This document shows, piece by piece, positions 1-8,210 of a stretch of DNA of 47,457 nt (the stretch's first letter is position 1; each line of letters starts with the position of its first letter). A program made the position numbers and the translations under genes. The notes beneath the pieces are model-generated. The model was given only the letters and a program-made list of their open reading frames with translations, was not told the origin of the DNA and made no database searches. The stretch comes from Sulfurimonas sp. UBA6014 (lineage in GTDB: Bacteria > Campylobacterota > Campylobacteria > Campylobacterales > Sulfurimonadaceae), in assembly GCA_002428085.1 (NCBI GenBank), contig DJAA01000041.1, positions 1-47,457 of the forward strand. The letters run 5' to 3'.

Positions 1-884
1 GGAATAATCAGCCAAACATGCTTAACTAACCACAGACCTGCTAACGCTAAAATAGCGGCAAGTTTCAAAAGATTTTCGCTTTTACTAGCACGACTAAGCA
101 CTATAAGCAACATTGGTAAAAGATACGCAATCCACTGACCTAACCAGAACATGACCGTATAAGGACCATCACCCTTAATGTACTCAAGAACAAAGGCAAC
201 TTCTTCTGCTTTCATAGGTCCAAATACATACTCTGACATATAAAGGATGAAAGACATCATTGCACTTAAACCAAGAACTATGCCTAAAGTTTTTTTAGCT
301 TCATAGTTTAGTTTAGAACCACCCAGTAAAATCATAAATGCTGAACCCGAAAGAAGCGCTGCAAAAACCATTTGTGCAGATTCTGTCGGCATTTGCCACA
401 ATTCACGTGCCGTACACTGAGACATAAGACCTGCCGTATATAAGGTAACAGGAATCGCAAGTAACACAACCCAAGTTAAAGTCTTGTCAAATGCCGCATC
501 ATCTTTTTTGATAAAACTAAGATAGGCAAGTAAAAACAATAAACCGACAAATGCAGTTGCCATCCAAGCACCGATAGTAATTGCTGAAGTGACATGAGGA
601 AAGAAAAATATATGCCACATTCTAAATGGCTGATGTAAATCAGCAAGCGTAAAGAGTAAGAATATATGAATAAATACTATAGAGACAACAGTCGTTGGAA
701 ATCTAAGCTTTCCTGCTTGGTCAGGATACATTCTTAGCAAAAGGAAAAGCATAAAAATAACACCAGTACCAATACTTTTTGCCCACATATTTACTGTAAC
801 CAACCAAGGCCAAACTATGCCAGGAAGTGCTACGTCTAAAGTTACAACAGCGTTTGTAGCTGCCAATATTTCATGTGCTGCCAT
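1..884 (-). CDS. NrfD/PsrC-like membrane quinone-interacting subunit (partial, C-terminus outside window)
   Basis: Reading the minus strand from the ATG at 884-882 gives an open frame to the window edge (about 294 codons). It is strongly hydrophobic, with seven or eight predicted membrane helices. An early segment DLHQPFRMWH matches the pattern of NrfD/PsrC proteins, the integral membrane subunits that exchange electrons between menaquinone and an iron-sulfur partner. The start overlaps the stop of the upstream 4Fe-4S gene by one base (TAATG), so the two are co-translated. A molybdopterin catalytic subunit would have to lie past position 1, because none is encoded upstream. The substrate (polysulfide, thiosulfate, tetrathionate or other) cannot be told from this subunit. 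Family assignment is firm; the PsrC name is not. Confidence 0.88.
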   Translation of the reverse strand, partial: MAAHEILAATNAVVTLDVALPGIVWPWLVTVNMWAKSIGTGVIFMLFLLLRMYPDQAGKLRFPTTVVSIVFIHIFLLFTLADLHQPFRMWHIFFFPHVTSAITIGAWMATAFVGLLFLLAYLSFIKKDDAAFDKTLTWVVLLAIPVTLYTAGLMSQCTARELWQMPTESAQMVFAALLSGSAFMILLGGSKLNYEAKKTLGIVLGLSAMMSFILYMSEYVFGPMKAEEVAFVLEYIKGDGPYTVMFWLGQWIAYLLPMLLIVLSRASKSENLLKLAAILALAGLWLVKHVWLII

Positions 885-1522
885 TAGTGGTGTCCTCCTA
901 CTGGAAGTGTAGTGATATTATTGAAAAGTGAGTGTCCGTTTACTCTATGAGAAGCCAAAGGATTGAGCGTAACATTTCCGCCATTGACATAATAATGGTG
1001 AGGATTTGTCCCTTTTTCAGGTTTACGCACTTGAACATTGCCTTGATTTCTTTGAATGTACTTAGAGATATTTGACGTGGCATCATCTAAATCACCAAAA
1101 ATATTCGCTTGAACAGGACATGCAACAACGCAAGATGGCATCATGGAAGAGGCAACGCGGTGCGCACAATAGGTACATTTGTCGGCAGTTTGTGTAAGCG
1201 GGTCTATGTAAATAGCGCCATAAGGGCATGCCATAACACAGCCGGCACAACCGATACATCTCTCTTTATCGATATTAACAATACCGTTGTCTAAATAATG
1301 CAGGGCAGAAACCGGGCAAATTCTCTCACAAGGTGCATTTTCACAATGATTGCATCTCAGCGGTGTAAACGTTCTTTTTGTCTCTGGAAAAGTTCCTACA
1401 TCCACATATTTTACGCGAAGTCGCCATGTGCTCAGTGGAACTTCGTTTTCCACCTTACAAGCGATTTCACACCCTTTACAACCCATACATAAGTGTAAAT
1501 CAACTAGGAAACCTAATTGCAT
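884..1522 (-). CDS. Four-cluster 4Fe-4S ferredoxin subunit, PsrB/NrfC/DmsB-like
   Basis: A 212-residue electron-transfer subunit of a molybdopterin-type membrane oxidoreductase. Sixteen cysteines fall into four groups (12/15/18/22, 57/60/65/69, 89/92/95/99, 116/119/131/135), the usual arrangement for four [4Fe-4S] clusters in PsrB, NrfC and DmsB. Length is typical. There is no Tat or Sec signal, as expected for a subunit that travels with a Tat-bearing catalytic partner. The start is an ATG preceded by GAAGGAG. It is the first gene of its transcript, with the NrfD-like gene directly after it. That is unusual, since in psrABC the catalytic gene comes first. The tail after residue 145 is histidine- and asparagine-rich and not recognisable. 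Confidence 0.9.
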   Translation of the reverse strand: MQLGFLVDLHLCMGCKGCEIACKVENEVPLSTWRLRVKYVDVGTFPETKRTFTPLRCNHCENAPCERICPVSALHYLDNGIVNIDKERCIGCAGCVMACPYGAIYIDPLTQTADKCTYCAHRVASSMMPSCVVACPVQANIFGDLDDATSNISKYIQRNQGNVQVRKPEKGTNPHHYYVNGGNVTLNPLASHRVNGHSLFNNITTLPVGGHH

Positions 1523-1823
1523 ATATTCTCCTTCAGCCTTTCTTTAAGGGCAGGTTTTAAGTTTTATAACTCATACTAATATCTTTAAAAAGTATCCCTT
1601 ATGCTTATATAATGGGCTCTTTTACTGCAAAAATAGTATCAAAGTAACCTTAAATTAGTTATAAATAAGCAATTAAAATTTTATAAAGAGCATCTATTTG
1701 TGTAATTATGAAGTAGTATGAAGTAGATTTATAATTTAATAAAAATTTAATAAAAAATTTTATTTTCCTATAGTAGAATGAATGTGATTTTAAAATTATA
1801 GTTTAAAATATGAGGATGCAAAA
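1523..1823. promoter_or_regulatory. Divergent AT-rich intergenic region, candidate promoters both ways
   Basis: About 300 bases separate the divergent 4Fe-4S gene (minus) and HD-GYP gene (plus). No ORF or RNA gene is apparent. Candidate -10 boxes are TATAAT at 1608-1613 and TAGAAT at 1774-1779 on the plus strand, and TATAAA at 1568-1563 on the minus strand. None has a convincing -35 partner, which is common in Campylobacterota. Several A/T tracts (1735-1770) could act as upstream elements. The calls rest only on hexamer similarity. Confidence 0.35.
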
Positions 1824-3212
1824 TTGTTTTTTAGGGATAAGCCAAATATTCTAATCGTAGATGACAATAGCAAAAATATACAATTAGCGGCATACGTTTT
1901 AAAATCTACCGATTTATATACTCTTTTTTTTGCACTCAGTGGAGAAAAGGCTTTTGAGCAACTCAAACTAAGAAGTTACGCACTTATACTTTTAGACATC
2001 AATATGCCTGGCTTAAACGGCTATGAAGTCGCTTTGATTCTGAAACAAAATCCTCAAACAACACACATCCCTATCATTTTTTTATCTGCAAATGCAAATC
2101 ATGAAAGCATTCGAAAAGGTTTTGAAAACGGAGGCGAAGATTATATTACAAAGCCTTTTGATGATTTGGAACTTATCCATAGAGTCAAAACGCATGTTTC
2201 ACTTTTTTGCGCAAGAGAAAAACTCCAAGAAGAAGTCAACGACACAAGAGTTTTTTTAGAGCAATACAAAGTGGCGATAGACGCAAGTGCTTCAGTTTCA
2301 AAATCAGACCTTGAGGGAAATATCACCTATGTTAATGACAGATTTTGTGAATTATCAAAATATTCCAGAGAAGAACTCCTAGGAAAAAATCATACGCTCT
2401 TTAGAGACCTCGACTCAGATCCTAAAATCTACCAAGAGTTATGGGAGACGATTCAAGCGAAAAAAAATTGGACAGGCTTACTAAAAAATATAGCTAAAGA
2501 TGGAAGCTTTTATTATTTTGAAGCCACAATTGTTCCTCTGCTAAATTTCAACCAAGAAATCATAGAATACATTGCCATCCGAACAGATGTCACAAAAGAG
2601 ATAAAACTCAAAGAAGACATCATTGAAACGCAAAAAGAAGTTCTTTTTACTCTAGGCGAATTAGGCGAACGTAGATCAGAAGAGACAGGAGAACACGTAA
2701 AAAGAGTTGCTCTGTTTTGTGAAGTTTTGGCAGAGGCCTATGGTTGCTCAAAAGAAGATACTGCTCTCTTGAAAATGGCTTCTCCGATGCACGATATCGG
2801 CAAAGTTATTATACCTGATTCGATTTTGCTCAAATCCATAGCACTCTTGCAAGATGAGTTTGAAATTATGAAAAAACACACCTCCTACGGTTGGGATATT
2901 TTCAATAAATCTGAGCATGAGCTTCTAAAAGCAGCCGCTATCATCGCTCATCAGCACCATGAAAAATATGATGGCAGTGGATATCCAAGAGGATTAAAAG
3001 CAGATGAAATTCACATTTTCGGCAGAATAACAGCAATAGCAGACGTATTTGACGCACTCAGTCAAAACAGAGTCTACAAAAATGCATGGAGCACTCAAGA
3101 GACATTTGAGTACATAGAAAAACAAAGCGGCAAATCTTTTGACCCTCAACTTGTCCGTTTATTTTTAAACAACAAGGAAGCCATCCTAAAAATCAAAGAC
3201 GAACATTGCTGA
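1824..3212 (+). CDS. Response regulator with REC, PAS and HD-GYP domains (c-di-GMP phosphodiesterase)
   Basis: A 462-residue cytoplasmic protein. Residues 7-120 are a receiver domain with acidic pair D13/D14, phosphoacceptor D58 and K110. Residues about 150-262 form a PAS domain ending in a typical DVTKE linker. Residues about 275-450 are an HD-GYP domain with H323-D324 and HHEKYDGSGYP at 378-388, so hydrolysis of cyclic di-GMP is expected. The start is TTG at 1824, supported by GAGGA at 1812-1816 and by the receiver beginning at once; no in-frame ATG fits. It is followed after three bases by a Sco-like gene and then a hybrid kinase, which may phosphorylate it. The PAS ligand is unknown. Confidence 0.93.
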   Translation: MFFRDKPNILIVDDNSKNIQLAAYVLKSTDLYTLFFALSGEKAFEQLKLRSYALILLDINMPGLNGYEVALILKQNPQTTHIPIIFLSANANHESIRKGFENGGEDYITKPFDDLELIHRVKTHVSLFCAREKLQEEVNDTRVFLEQYKVAIDASASVSKSDLEGNITYVNDRFCELSKYSREELLGKNHTLFRDLDSDPKIYQELWETIQAKKNWTGLLKNIAKDGSFYYFEATIVPLLNFNQEIIEYIAIRTDVTKEIKLKEDIIETQKEVLFTLGELGERRSEETGEHVKRVALFCEVLAEAYGCSKEDTALLKMASPMHDIGKVIIPDSILLKSIALLQDEFEIMKKHTSYGWDIFNKSEHELLKAAAIIAHQHHEKYDGSGYPRGLKADEIHIFGRITAIADVFDALSQNRVYKNAWSTQETFEYIEKQSGKSFDPQLVRLFLNNKEAILKIKDEHC

Positions 3213-3215
3213 TAA

Positions 3216-3785
3216 ATGAAAAAAAAACTTTATGGCATTGTGCTACTTCTGCTCGTTTTGTTGGTCTCTGCGCTTGTGATGATACTTCCTACTTTTTTTA
3301 CAAAAGGGGTATCAAGGGTTAGTCTCCATAAAGAGCTTCATTTGCCGCTTATTTTAAACGATGAAAAAGAGGTGAAGCTTATTTTTTTTGGCTATTCGGG
3401 ATGTGCCGATATTTGCACGCCGAGACTTTATGCAATAAGCGAATTTTATAAAACACTCAGCGAAAGTGAAAGAAAAAAAGTTGGTGTTGAGTTTTTAGAC
3501 ATATCCACGCCGCTTGATGCCACCCTGCCAGAGAGATTTGCCACCTTTTTCAATCCCGATTTTAAAGGAATTTACTTAGATAAAGAGGTTCTTAGAATCT
3601 ATACAAAAGAGTTTAATGTATACTTTTCAAAATCACTCACAGATGCCACAGAGTACGACCACACAGTCAATTTGTACTTAGTCAAAAAAACAAAAAACAA
3701 AAAAGAGATACGCTATATTTATAGTGCATATCCTTACGATTTTCGACAAATACAATTAGATATTGGGGAGTTGCTTCATGAATGA
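3216..3785 (+). CDS. Sco1/SenC-family thioredoxin-fold protein, membrane-anchored
   Basis: A 189-residue protein with one N-terminal hydrophobic helix (about 6-28), probably an uncleaved anchor, then a thioredoxin-like domain facing the periplasm. It keeps the Sco metal/thiol signature: the CADIC pair C63 and C67, and a distal histidine H149 in EYDHT. Sco proteins deliver copper to cytochrome oxidase CuA or act as thiol reductases. No oxidase gene is adjacent. Instead it sits between an HD-GYP response regulator and a hybrid kinase, overlapping the latter by 8 bases. A role as a redox or copper input to that signalling pair is an inference from context. Family assignment is good. Confidence 0.85.
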   Translation: MKKKLYGIVLLLLVLLVSALVMILPTFFTKGVSRVSLHKELHLPLILNDEKEVKLIFFGYSGCADICTPRLYAISEFYKTLSESERKKVGVEFLDISTPLDATLPERFATFFNPDFKGIYLDKEVLRIYTKEFNVYFSKSLTDATEYDHTVNLYLVKKTKNKKEIRYIYSAYPYDFRQIQLDIGELLHE

Positions 3786-5823
3786 TTTTTTTAAAAAGCT
3801 ATTTTTAGAGACCACTTTTAGTGGGAATTTGGCTCAAGAGCATTTATATGCTGACCGCCTTATGTTGCAACTTATTTTCATTCACTGGCTTATCGTTGCC
3901 ACAGTGACAGCCTATCTTTTTGATGCCTATCTTCTTGGTTTTTTTGGCGGTGGCGCATTATTTACACTTGCTTATTTCGCCCATAAATTTTTTAAAGGGA
4001 CGCAAACATACAGATATAGTGTTGCCCTGATTTTAATGACATTTTCCATTGTCATGATACAGCAGAGTTTAGGTCGTATAGAGATGCATTTTCATATATT
4101 TGGTGCCCTCTCTTTTTTGATTATCTACAAAGACCATCGAACTATCTCCATAGCAACACTTTTTATCGTGGTGCACCATCTTCTTTTTAACTATTTTCAA
4201 GCGCATCATGTATCGCTTTTTGATACACAAATAGTAGTTTTTAATTATGGTTGCGGCTTAGATATTGTTTTGCTTCATGCGGCATTTGTAACTTTTGAGT
4301 GGTTCGTATTGTCTGTCATAGTAGCCAAAATGGACAAAACGCACAAAGAGCTTCACCGCACAAAAGACGCGCTCGAATCTGTTAATAAAAACCTTGAGAG
4401 CATGGTACACATCAGAACAAAAGAACTTGAACACGCCAAAACCCAAGCCGATATTGCCAATAAAATGAAGTCAGAATTTCTAGCGAATATGTCTCATGAG
4501 ATTAGAACGCCTATGAATGCCATCATCGGCTTTACTGATCTTTTAAACAAAAAAATCACAGACCCAACGGAGAAAAACTACGTTAAATCAGTACAAGACA
4601 GCTCAAAAATTTTACTCACTCTTATTAATGATATTTTAGATATTTCAAAAGTTGAAGCGGGAAAACTGCAAATTGAATATTTTCCTACAGATATAAGAGT
4701 TATCGCAGAGGAGATAAACAATATTTTTTATTATAAGGCAAAATCTAAAGCACTCCGTCTAAGTGTTACTGTCGATGCATCTGTTCCAAACACTCTCTTT
4801 ATCGACGAAATCAGAATCAGACAAATACTCTTTAATCTCATAAGCAACTCTCTGAAATTTACCAATGAAGGGCATATTGATGTCACAATCTCCTCAAACA
4901 ACAAAGCAACTTCAGTTGATTTAATTTTAATAGTCCATGACACAGGAATAGGTATGGATGATGCACAACAGACTCTTATGTTTGACCCATTCACCCAACA
5001 TACAGAGCAGCGTGCCAAAGAGTATGGAGGGACAGGACTAGGACTTACTATTGTTAAAAAATTAGCTCAATTAATGGATGGAAAAATTCTTTTAAAAAGC
5101 AAACGCAACGAAGGTTCTACTTTTATCCTCACTTTTTCTGATGTAAAAGTGAGTGACGAAAAAGTTTCTCTCAAAGAAAATTTCAAAAATATTCAATTTG
5201 AAAAAGCGACCATCCTTATTGCAGATGATATTGAATTAAACAGAACCCTGATTAAAGAGTATTTAAAAGATACTCCGCTAGAAATATATGAGGCAAAAGA
5301 TGGTCAAGAAGCTGTCGATATTGCCAAAACAAAAGAGATTGACCTTATTTTGATGGATATTAAAATGCCCATTAAAGACGGCATTGAAGCAAGTCATGAA
5401 ATAAAAAGTATCAAAAACATCCCAATAATTGCTATCACTGCCTCAGTCTTTTTTGCTCAAGAAAATGAAGCACATAAGATTTTCAATGATTTTTTACACA
5501 AGCCGCTTCAATCCAATGACCTTCTTCATGCAATGTGCAAATTTATTCAATGCCAAGTGCAAATAGCACCGCTCGCACACCATGAAATAGAGAAAAATCC
5601 GCAAAATATATCTTTACAAAAATACCCAAAACTCGAAGCACTTCTTCTACAAGCAAGAAACAATGGAGATATTGCAGTGATTCAGAAATTTGCAGATGAA
5701 CTTTTAGTTTGTGCGCAAACGAACGCTCTTAAAAGTTTTAAAAATATATCAATTCAGTTATCAACAGCAGTGGATAGTTTTGATATAGGTGAGTGTGAAA
5801 TTTTACTCAGCAGCTTTGAGTAA
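3778..5823 (+). CDS. Membrane hybrid histidine kinase with His-rich transmembrane sensor and receiver domain
   Basis: The ATG at 3778 is chosen over an in-frame TTG at 3763 because GGGGAG (3765-3770) sits seven bases ahead of it, giving 681 residues. Residues about 28-185 hold roughly six membrane helices with clustered histidines (MHFH at 103-106, VHHLLF at 132-137, AHH at 142-144). A coiled coil (185-230) follows, then HisKA with H240 in MSHEIRTP, and HATPase_c with N357 and DTGIGM at 388-393. A receiver domain (about 476-590) carries D527. The last 80 residues are helical and lack an obvious phosphotransfer histidine. It is the third gene of the HD-GYP/Sco operon. The signal sensed is unknown; metal or heme binding by the membrane histidines is only a suggestion. 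Confidence 0.92.
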   Translation: MNDFFKKLFLETTFSGNLAQEHLYADRLMLQLIFIHWLIVATVTAYLFDAYLLGFFGGGALFTLAYFAHKFFKGTQTYRYSVALILMTFSIVMIQQSLGRIEMHFHIFGALSFLIIYKDHRTISIATLFIVVHHLLFNYFQAHHVSLFDTQIVVFNYGCGLDIVLLHAAFVTFEWFVLSVIVAKMDKTHKELHRTKDALESVNKNLESMVHIRTKELEHAKTQADIANKMKSEFLANMSHEIRTPMNAIIGFTDLLNKKITDPTEKNYVKSVQDSSKILLTLINDILDISKVEAGKLQIEYFPTDIRVIAEEINNIFYYKAKSKALRLSVTVDASVPNTLFIDEIRIRQILFNLISNSLKFTNEGHIDVTISSNNKATSVDLILIVHDTGIGMDDAQQTLMFDPFTQHTEQRAKEYGGTGLGLTIVKKLAQLMDGKILLKSKRNEGSTFILTFSDVKVSDEKVSLKENFKNIQFEKATILIADDIELNRTLIKEYLKDTPLEIYEAKDGQEAVDIAKTKEIDLILMDIKMPIKDGIEASHEIKSIKNIPIIAITASVFFAQENEAHKIFNDFLHKPLQSNDLLHAMCKFIQCQVQIAPLAHHEIEKNPQNISLQKYPKLEALLLQARNNGDIAVIQKFADELLVCAQTNALKSFKNISIQLSTAVDSFDIGECEILLSSFE

Positions 5824-5829
5824 AAAGTA

Positions 5830-5864
5830 ATTTGTACATGGTAAAAGTTTTGCCATGTACAAAT
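5830..5864. terminator. Bidirectional hairpin terminator between convergent genes
   Basis: The 12-base arm ATTTGTACATGG (5830-5841) pairs exactly with CCATGTACAAAT (5853-5864). One wobble pair then allows further pairing of the AAAA/TTTT interior. It lies in the 48-base gap between the stops of the hybrid kinase (plus) and the DUF2231 gene (minus), where a shared terminator is expected. The stem is AT-rich and has only short flanking T or A runs. Confidence 0.65.
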
Positions 5865-5871
5865 AAACGTG

Positions 5872-6345
5872 TTATTCTTCGGAAGCCTCGGCTTGTTCTT
5901 CTAGACAATCCATTCCATCAGAGTATTGTTCAACATTTGCGCCATACTGATAGGTAAGTTCACCCCCTATTTTTGCTTGGTACAAAATCCCAGCACTTAA
6001 AATAGTGACTAAAGCAACCGCAAGCAGTTCAACTTTATAAAGCTTTTTAAAACAGCCATAAAACTTCACAAGGGTAGCAACGCCCATGCCAATGGCTAAA
6101 TACAATCCTAAATCTTTATGTGTTTTTAAAACTTCTTGACCTGCATCGCTCAAAAGTATAAATACATCGGCTGCATCATTTTTGCCGCTAAAAAAAGCCG
6201 CTATTAAAAAGAGTGTAGCAAAAACCATAAAACGTGTTGAGATTTTTGACATAAGTTCACTCGGCTTTACTAAATAGGCTAAACCTAAAACCAAAGAGAT
6301 AATTGGCAGAACAACTGCGAAATGTGCCGTAGCTGGATGTAACAT
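5872..6345 (-). CDS. DUF2231-family membrane protein
   Basis: A 157-residue integral membrane protein with four predicted helices. It begins with the family's HP-x-x-x-HF motif (HPATAHF, residues 3-9) and has the characteristic GGELTYQYG near residue 128. DUF2231 proteins are common in environmental bacteria and often lie near redox genes, but no biochemical role is established. The start is preceded by AAAGGAG. The extreme C-terminus is acidic. It is transcribed alone: the two-hairpin repeat separates it from hisD, and a hairpin lies after it. Confidence 0.8.
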   Translation of the reverse strand: MLHPATAHFAVVLPIISLVLGLAYLVKPSELMSKISTRFMVFATLFLIAAFFSGKNDAADVFILLSDAGQEVLKTHKDLGLYLAIGMGVATLVKFYGCFKKLYKVELLAVALVTILSAGILYQAKIGGELTYQYGANVEQYSDGMDCLEEQAEASEE

Positions 6346-6435
6346 AGATGACTCCTTTTAGAAAAAATAAACACTATTTTACACTGAATTTTATAACGTT
6401 TTCTTATAAAATAAAATTACCTTTTTTTGATGTTA

Positions 6436-6484
6436 GACACTAAAACGAACACGTCCGTTTTAGTGTCAGGGACCATGAGTCCCT
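6436..6484 (-). repeat. Two-hairpin dispersed repeat, copy A
   Basis: Two adjacent perfect hairpins. Arms GACACTAAAACG (6436-6447) and its complement (6456-6467) surround an 8-base loop; arms AGGGAC (6468-6473) and GTCCCT (6479-6484) surround a 5-base loop. The reverse complement of a second copy at 42892-42938 aligns along the whole unit, including most of the first loop. Read on the minus strand, the unit starts GTAGGGAC. It lies just downstream of hisD. No T run follows either hairpin, so it is not a standard terminator. A REP-like mobile repeat is the simplest reading. Confidence 0.75.
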
Positions 6485-6498
6485 ACAACTCTCTGAAG

Positions 6499-7788
6499 CT
6501 ATACCAATCGTACTCTCACCGATTGCTCATGAGCGTTGAGCCCTTCTGTATGGGCAATAAGTGCACACGCTTCGCCAACTTCTTGGATGGCTTTTTTAGA
6601 AAAAGAGATAATTGATGTTTTTTTCATAAAATTTTCTACCCCAAGTGGTGAGTAAAACTTTGCTGTTCCACCCGTTGGAAGAGTATGATTTGGTCCCGCA
6701 ATATAGTCACCAATAGCTTCAGGAGTGTTGTGCCCTAAAAAAATCGCCCCTGCATTTTTGATAAAAGGGAGCAACTCAAAAGGGTTATCCGTACACACTT
6801 CCAAGTGCTCTGGCGCAATTTCGTTCATGAGCTTTATCGCTTCTTGCATATCTTTGCTCACAATAATGGCGCCACGCTCTTGTATTGATTTTCTTGCTAT
6901 CTCTTGACGAGGAAGTTTTACAAGCCAATTTTCAAGCTCTAAGCGAACCTCATCAGCGAGTTTTTGCGATGGAGTGATAAGAATTGCGCTTGCCATCTCA
7001 TCATGTTCAGCTTGCGAGAGCATATCTATGGCTAAGTGATTTGCATTTGCACTCTCATCTGCCAAAATCCCTATCTCACTTGGACCCGCAATCATGTCAA
7101 TATTTACTTCACCAAAAACCATTTTTTTAGCTGTTGCGACAAAAATATTTCCTGGACCTGTAATGACATCCACTTTAGGAATCGTTTGAGTTGCATATGC
7201 CATAGCAGCAATAGCACTCGCGCCGCCAACTTTAAAAACCTCAGTGACGCCACACAAATGGCATGCCGCAAGTAAAAGCTCATTGGGTTCATTGTTTGGT
7301 GTTGGAGTACAAACGATAATATTTTTTACCCCTGCAACTTGCGCGGGGATAACGTTCATGAGAAGCGATGAGGGATATGCCGCTTTTCCACCAGGGATAT
7401 AAAGTCCTGCACTCTCCACAGGAGTCACTTTTTGACCTAAAATCGTCCCATTTTCCTCTGTATCAAACCAAGATTGTGGCTTTTGCTTCTCATGATAAGA
7501 CTTAATTCTCTCATAAGACAAATGCAGAGCATCTTTGAGTTTTTCATCTATGTTGTTATACGCTATTTCCATAAGTTCCACGGGAATTTTCAACTCTTCA
7601 TCGCTCAAAGGGGTCCAATGGTCAAACTTTGCGATATGCTCTTTGAGCGCTTTATTTTTATCTCTCTTTATCTGGGCTATGATATCGCCAACGATAGAAG
7701 TGACGTTTGAGATATCCATCTTTGCTCTTTGAAGCAAAACCTGAAACTGAGAATCAAATTGCGTATCTGTAGTCGTAGTAAAGATCAT
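6499..7788 (-). CDS. hisD: Histidinol dehydrogenase
   Basis: A zinc enzyme catalysing the last two steps of histidine synthesis, L-histidinol to L-histidine with two NAD+. The sequence carries the family signature region GPGNIFVATAKK followed by IDMIAGPSE, and the catalytic Glu-His pair in EIAPEHLEV. Starting at the ATG at 7788 gives 429 residues, the usual family length. An upstream in-frame start at 7914 would add 42 unrelated residues inside the preceding gene and is rejected. AAAAGG precedes the chosen ATG, which overlaps the upstream stop by four bases (ATGA), so translation is coupled to the thioredoxin-like gene. No other his gene is adjacent; hisC lies about 22 kb away. Confidence 0.96.
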   Translation of the reverse strand: MIFTTTTDTQFDSQFQVLLQRAKMDISNVTSIVGDIIAQIKRDKNKALKEHIAKFDHWTPLSDEELKIPVELMEIAYNNIDEKLKDALHLSYERIKSYHEKQKPQSWFDTEENGTILGQKVTPVESAGLYIPGGKAAYPSSLLMNVIPAQVAGVKNIIVCTPTPNNEPNELLLAACHLCGVTEVFKVGGASAIAAMAYATQTIPKVDVITGPGNIFVATAKKMVFGEVNIDMIAGPSEIGILADESANANHLAIDMLSQAEHDEMASAILITPSQKLADEVRLELENWLVKLPRQEIARKSIQERGAIIVSKDMQEAIKLMNEIAPEHLEVCTDNPFELLPFIKNAGAIFLGHNTPEAIGDYIAGPNHTLPTGGTAKFYSPLGVENFMKKTSIISFSKKAIQEVGEACALIAHTEGLNAHEQSVRVRLV

Positions 7789-8210
7789 AGTTTTGCCTTT
7801 TGAACTGTATAAAATTCTTCTTGGACAATTTTGAGTGCATCTAAAAAATTGCGCGCATCTATTGCACCCATAAGCGGGGCAAATAGAGGCTCTCCACTTG
7901 GCATCAAAAACCACAATGCTGGCGTTCCCGGAGTTAAAAGATACTTTGGCGTAAAATCATTCTCATCCGTGAAAGAGACTATAGAGACAAAGTCCTTGTT
8001 AAGCGCTTTTATCACCTCTTTATCTTTAAATGTTGTATCTTCAAGCAAAACACAATATTTGCATGAATGGCGTGAGAAAACAAAAAACACAGGTTTGTTT
8101 TGCTTTTTTGCTTTTTCTAACCCTGATTTAAAATCTTTTTCCCAATGAATCGTGTCTCCTAGCAAAGAAGAGCCAACCAGTAACAACATGAGCACTAATT
8201 TTTTAAACAT
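7785..8210 (-). CDS. Exported thioredoxin-like protein with CxxC motif
   Basis: The ATG at 8210 is preferred because GGTGA lies just upstream and the protein then begins with a signal peptide (MFKKLV followed by a hydrophobic run to about residue 20). An in-frame start at 8243 would put 11 polar residues in front. The 141-residue product has a thioredoxin fold of the DUF255/thioredoxin_7 kind with SCKYC, giving a CxxC pair, and a cis-proline region near TPGTPALWF. It is probably a periplasmic thiol-disulfide protein. It overlaps aroK by 16 bases and hisD by 4, so two cytoplasmic biosynthetic genes flank an exported redox protein. The partner is unknown. Confidence 0.82.
   Translation of the reverse strand: MFKKLVLMLLLVGSSLLGDTIHWEKDFKSGLEKAKKQNKPVFFVFSRHSCKYCVLLEDTTFKDKEVIKALNKDFVSIVSFTDENDFTPKYLLTPGTPALWFLMPSGEPLFAPLMGAIDARNFLDALKIVQEEFYTVQKAKL

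Noticed and set aside
3763..3777. TTG start at 3763 for the hybrid kinase
   Set aside because: The GGGGAG ribosome-binding site lies inside this stretch and directs initiation at the ATG at 3778.
6436..6484. Intrinsic terminator for hisD
   Set aside because: Neither hairpin is followed by a T run in the direction of hisD transcription, and the same unit occurs in a 5' leader at 42892.
7789..7914. 42-residue N-terminal extension of hisD
   Set aside because: It lies wholly inside the thioredoxin-like gene in another frame, has no family similarity, and the ATG at 7788 has a ribosome-binding site and an ATGA overlap.
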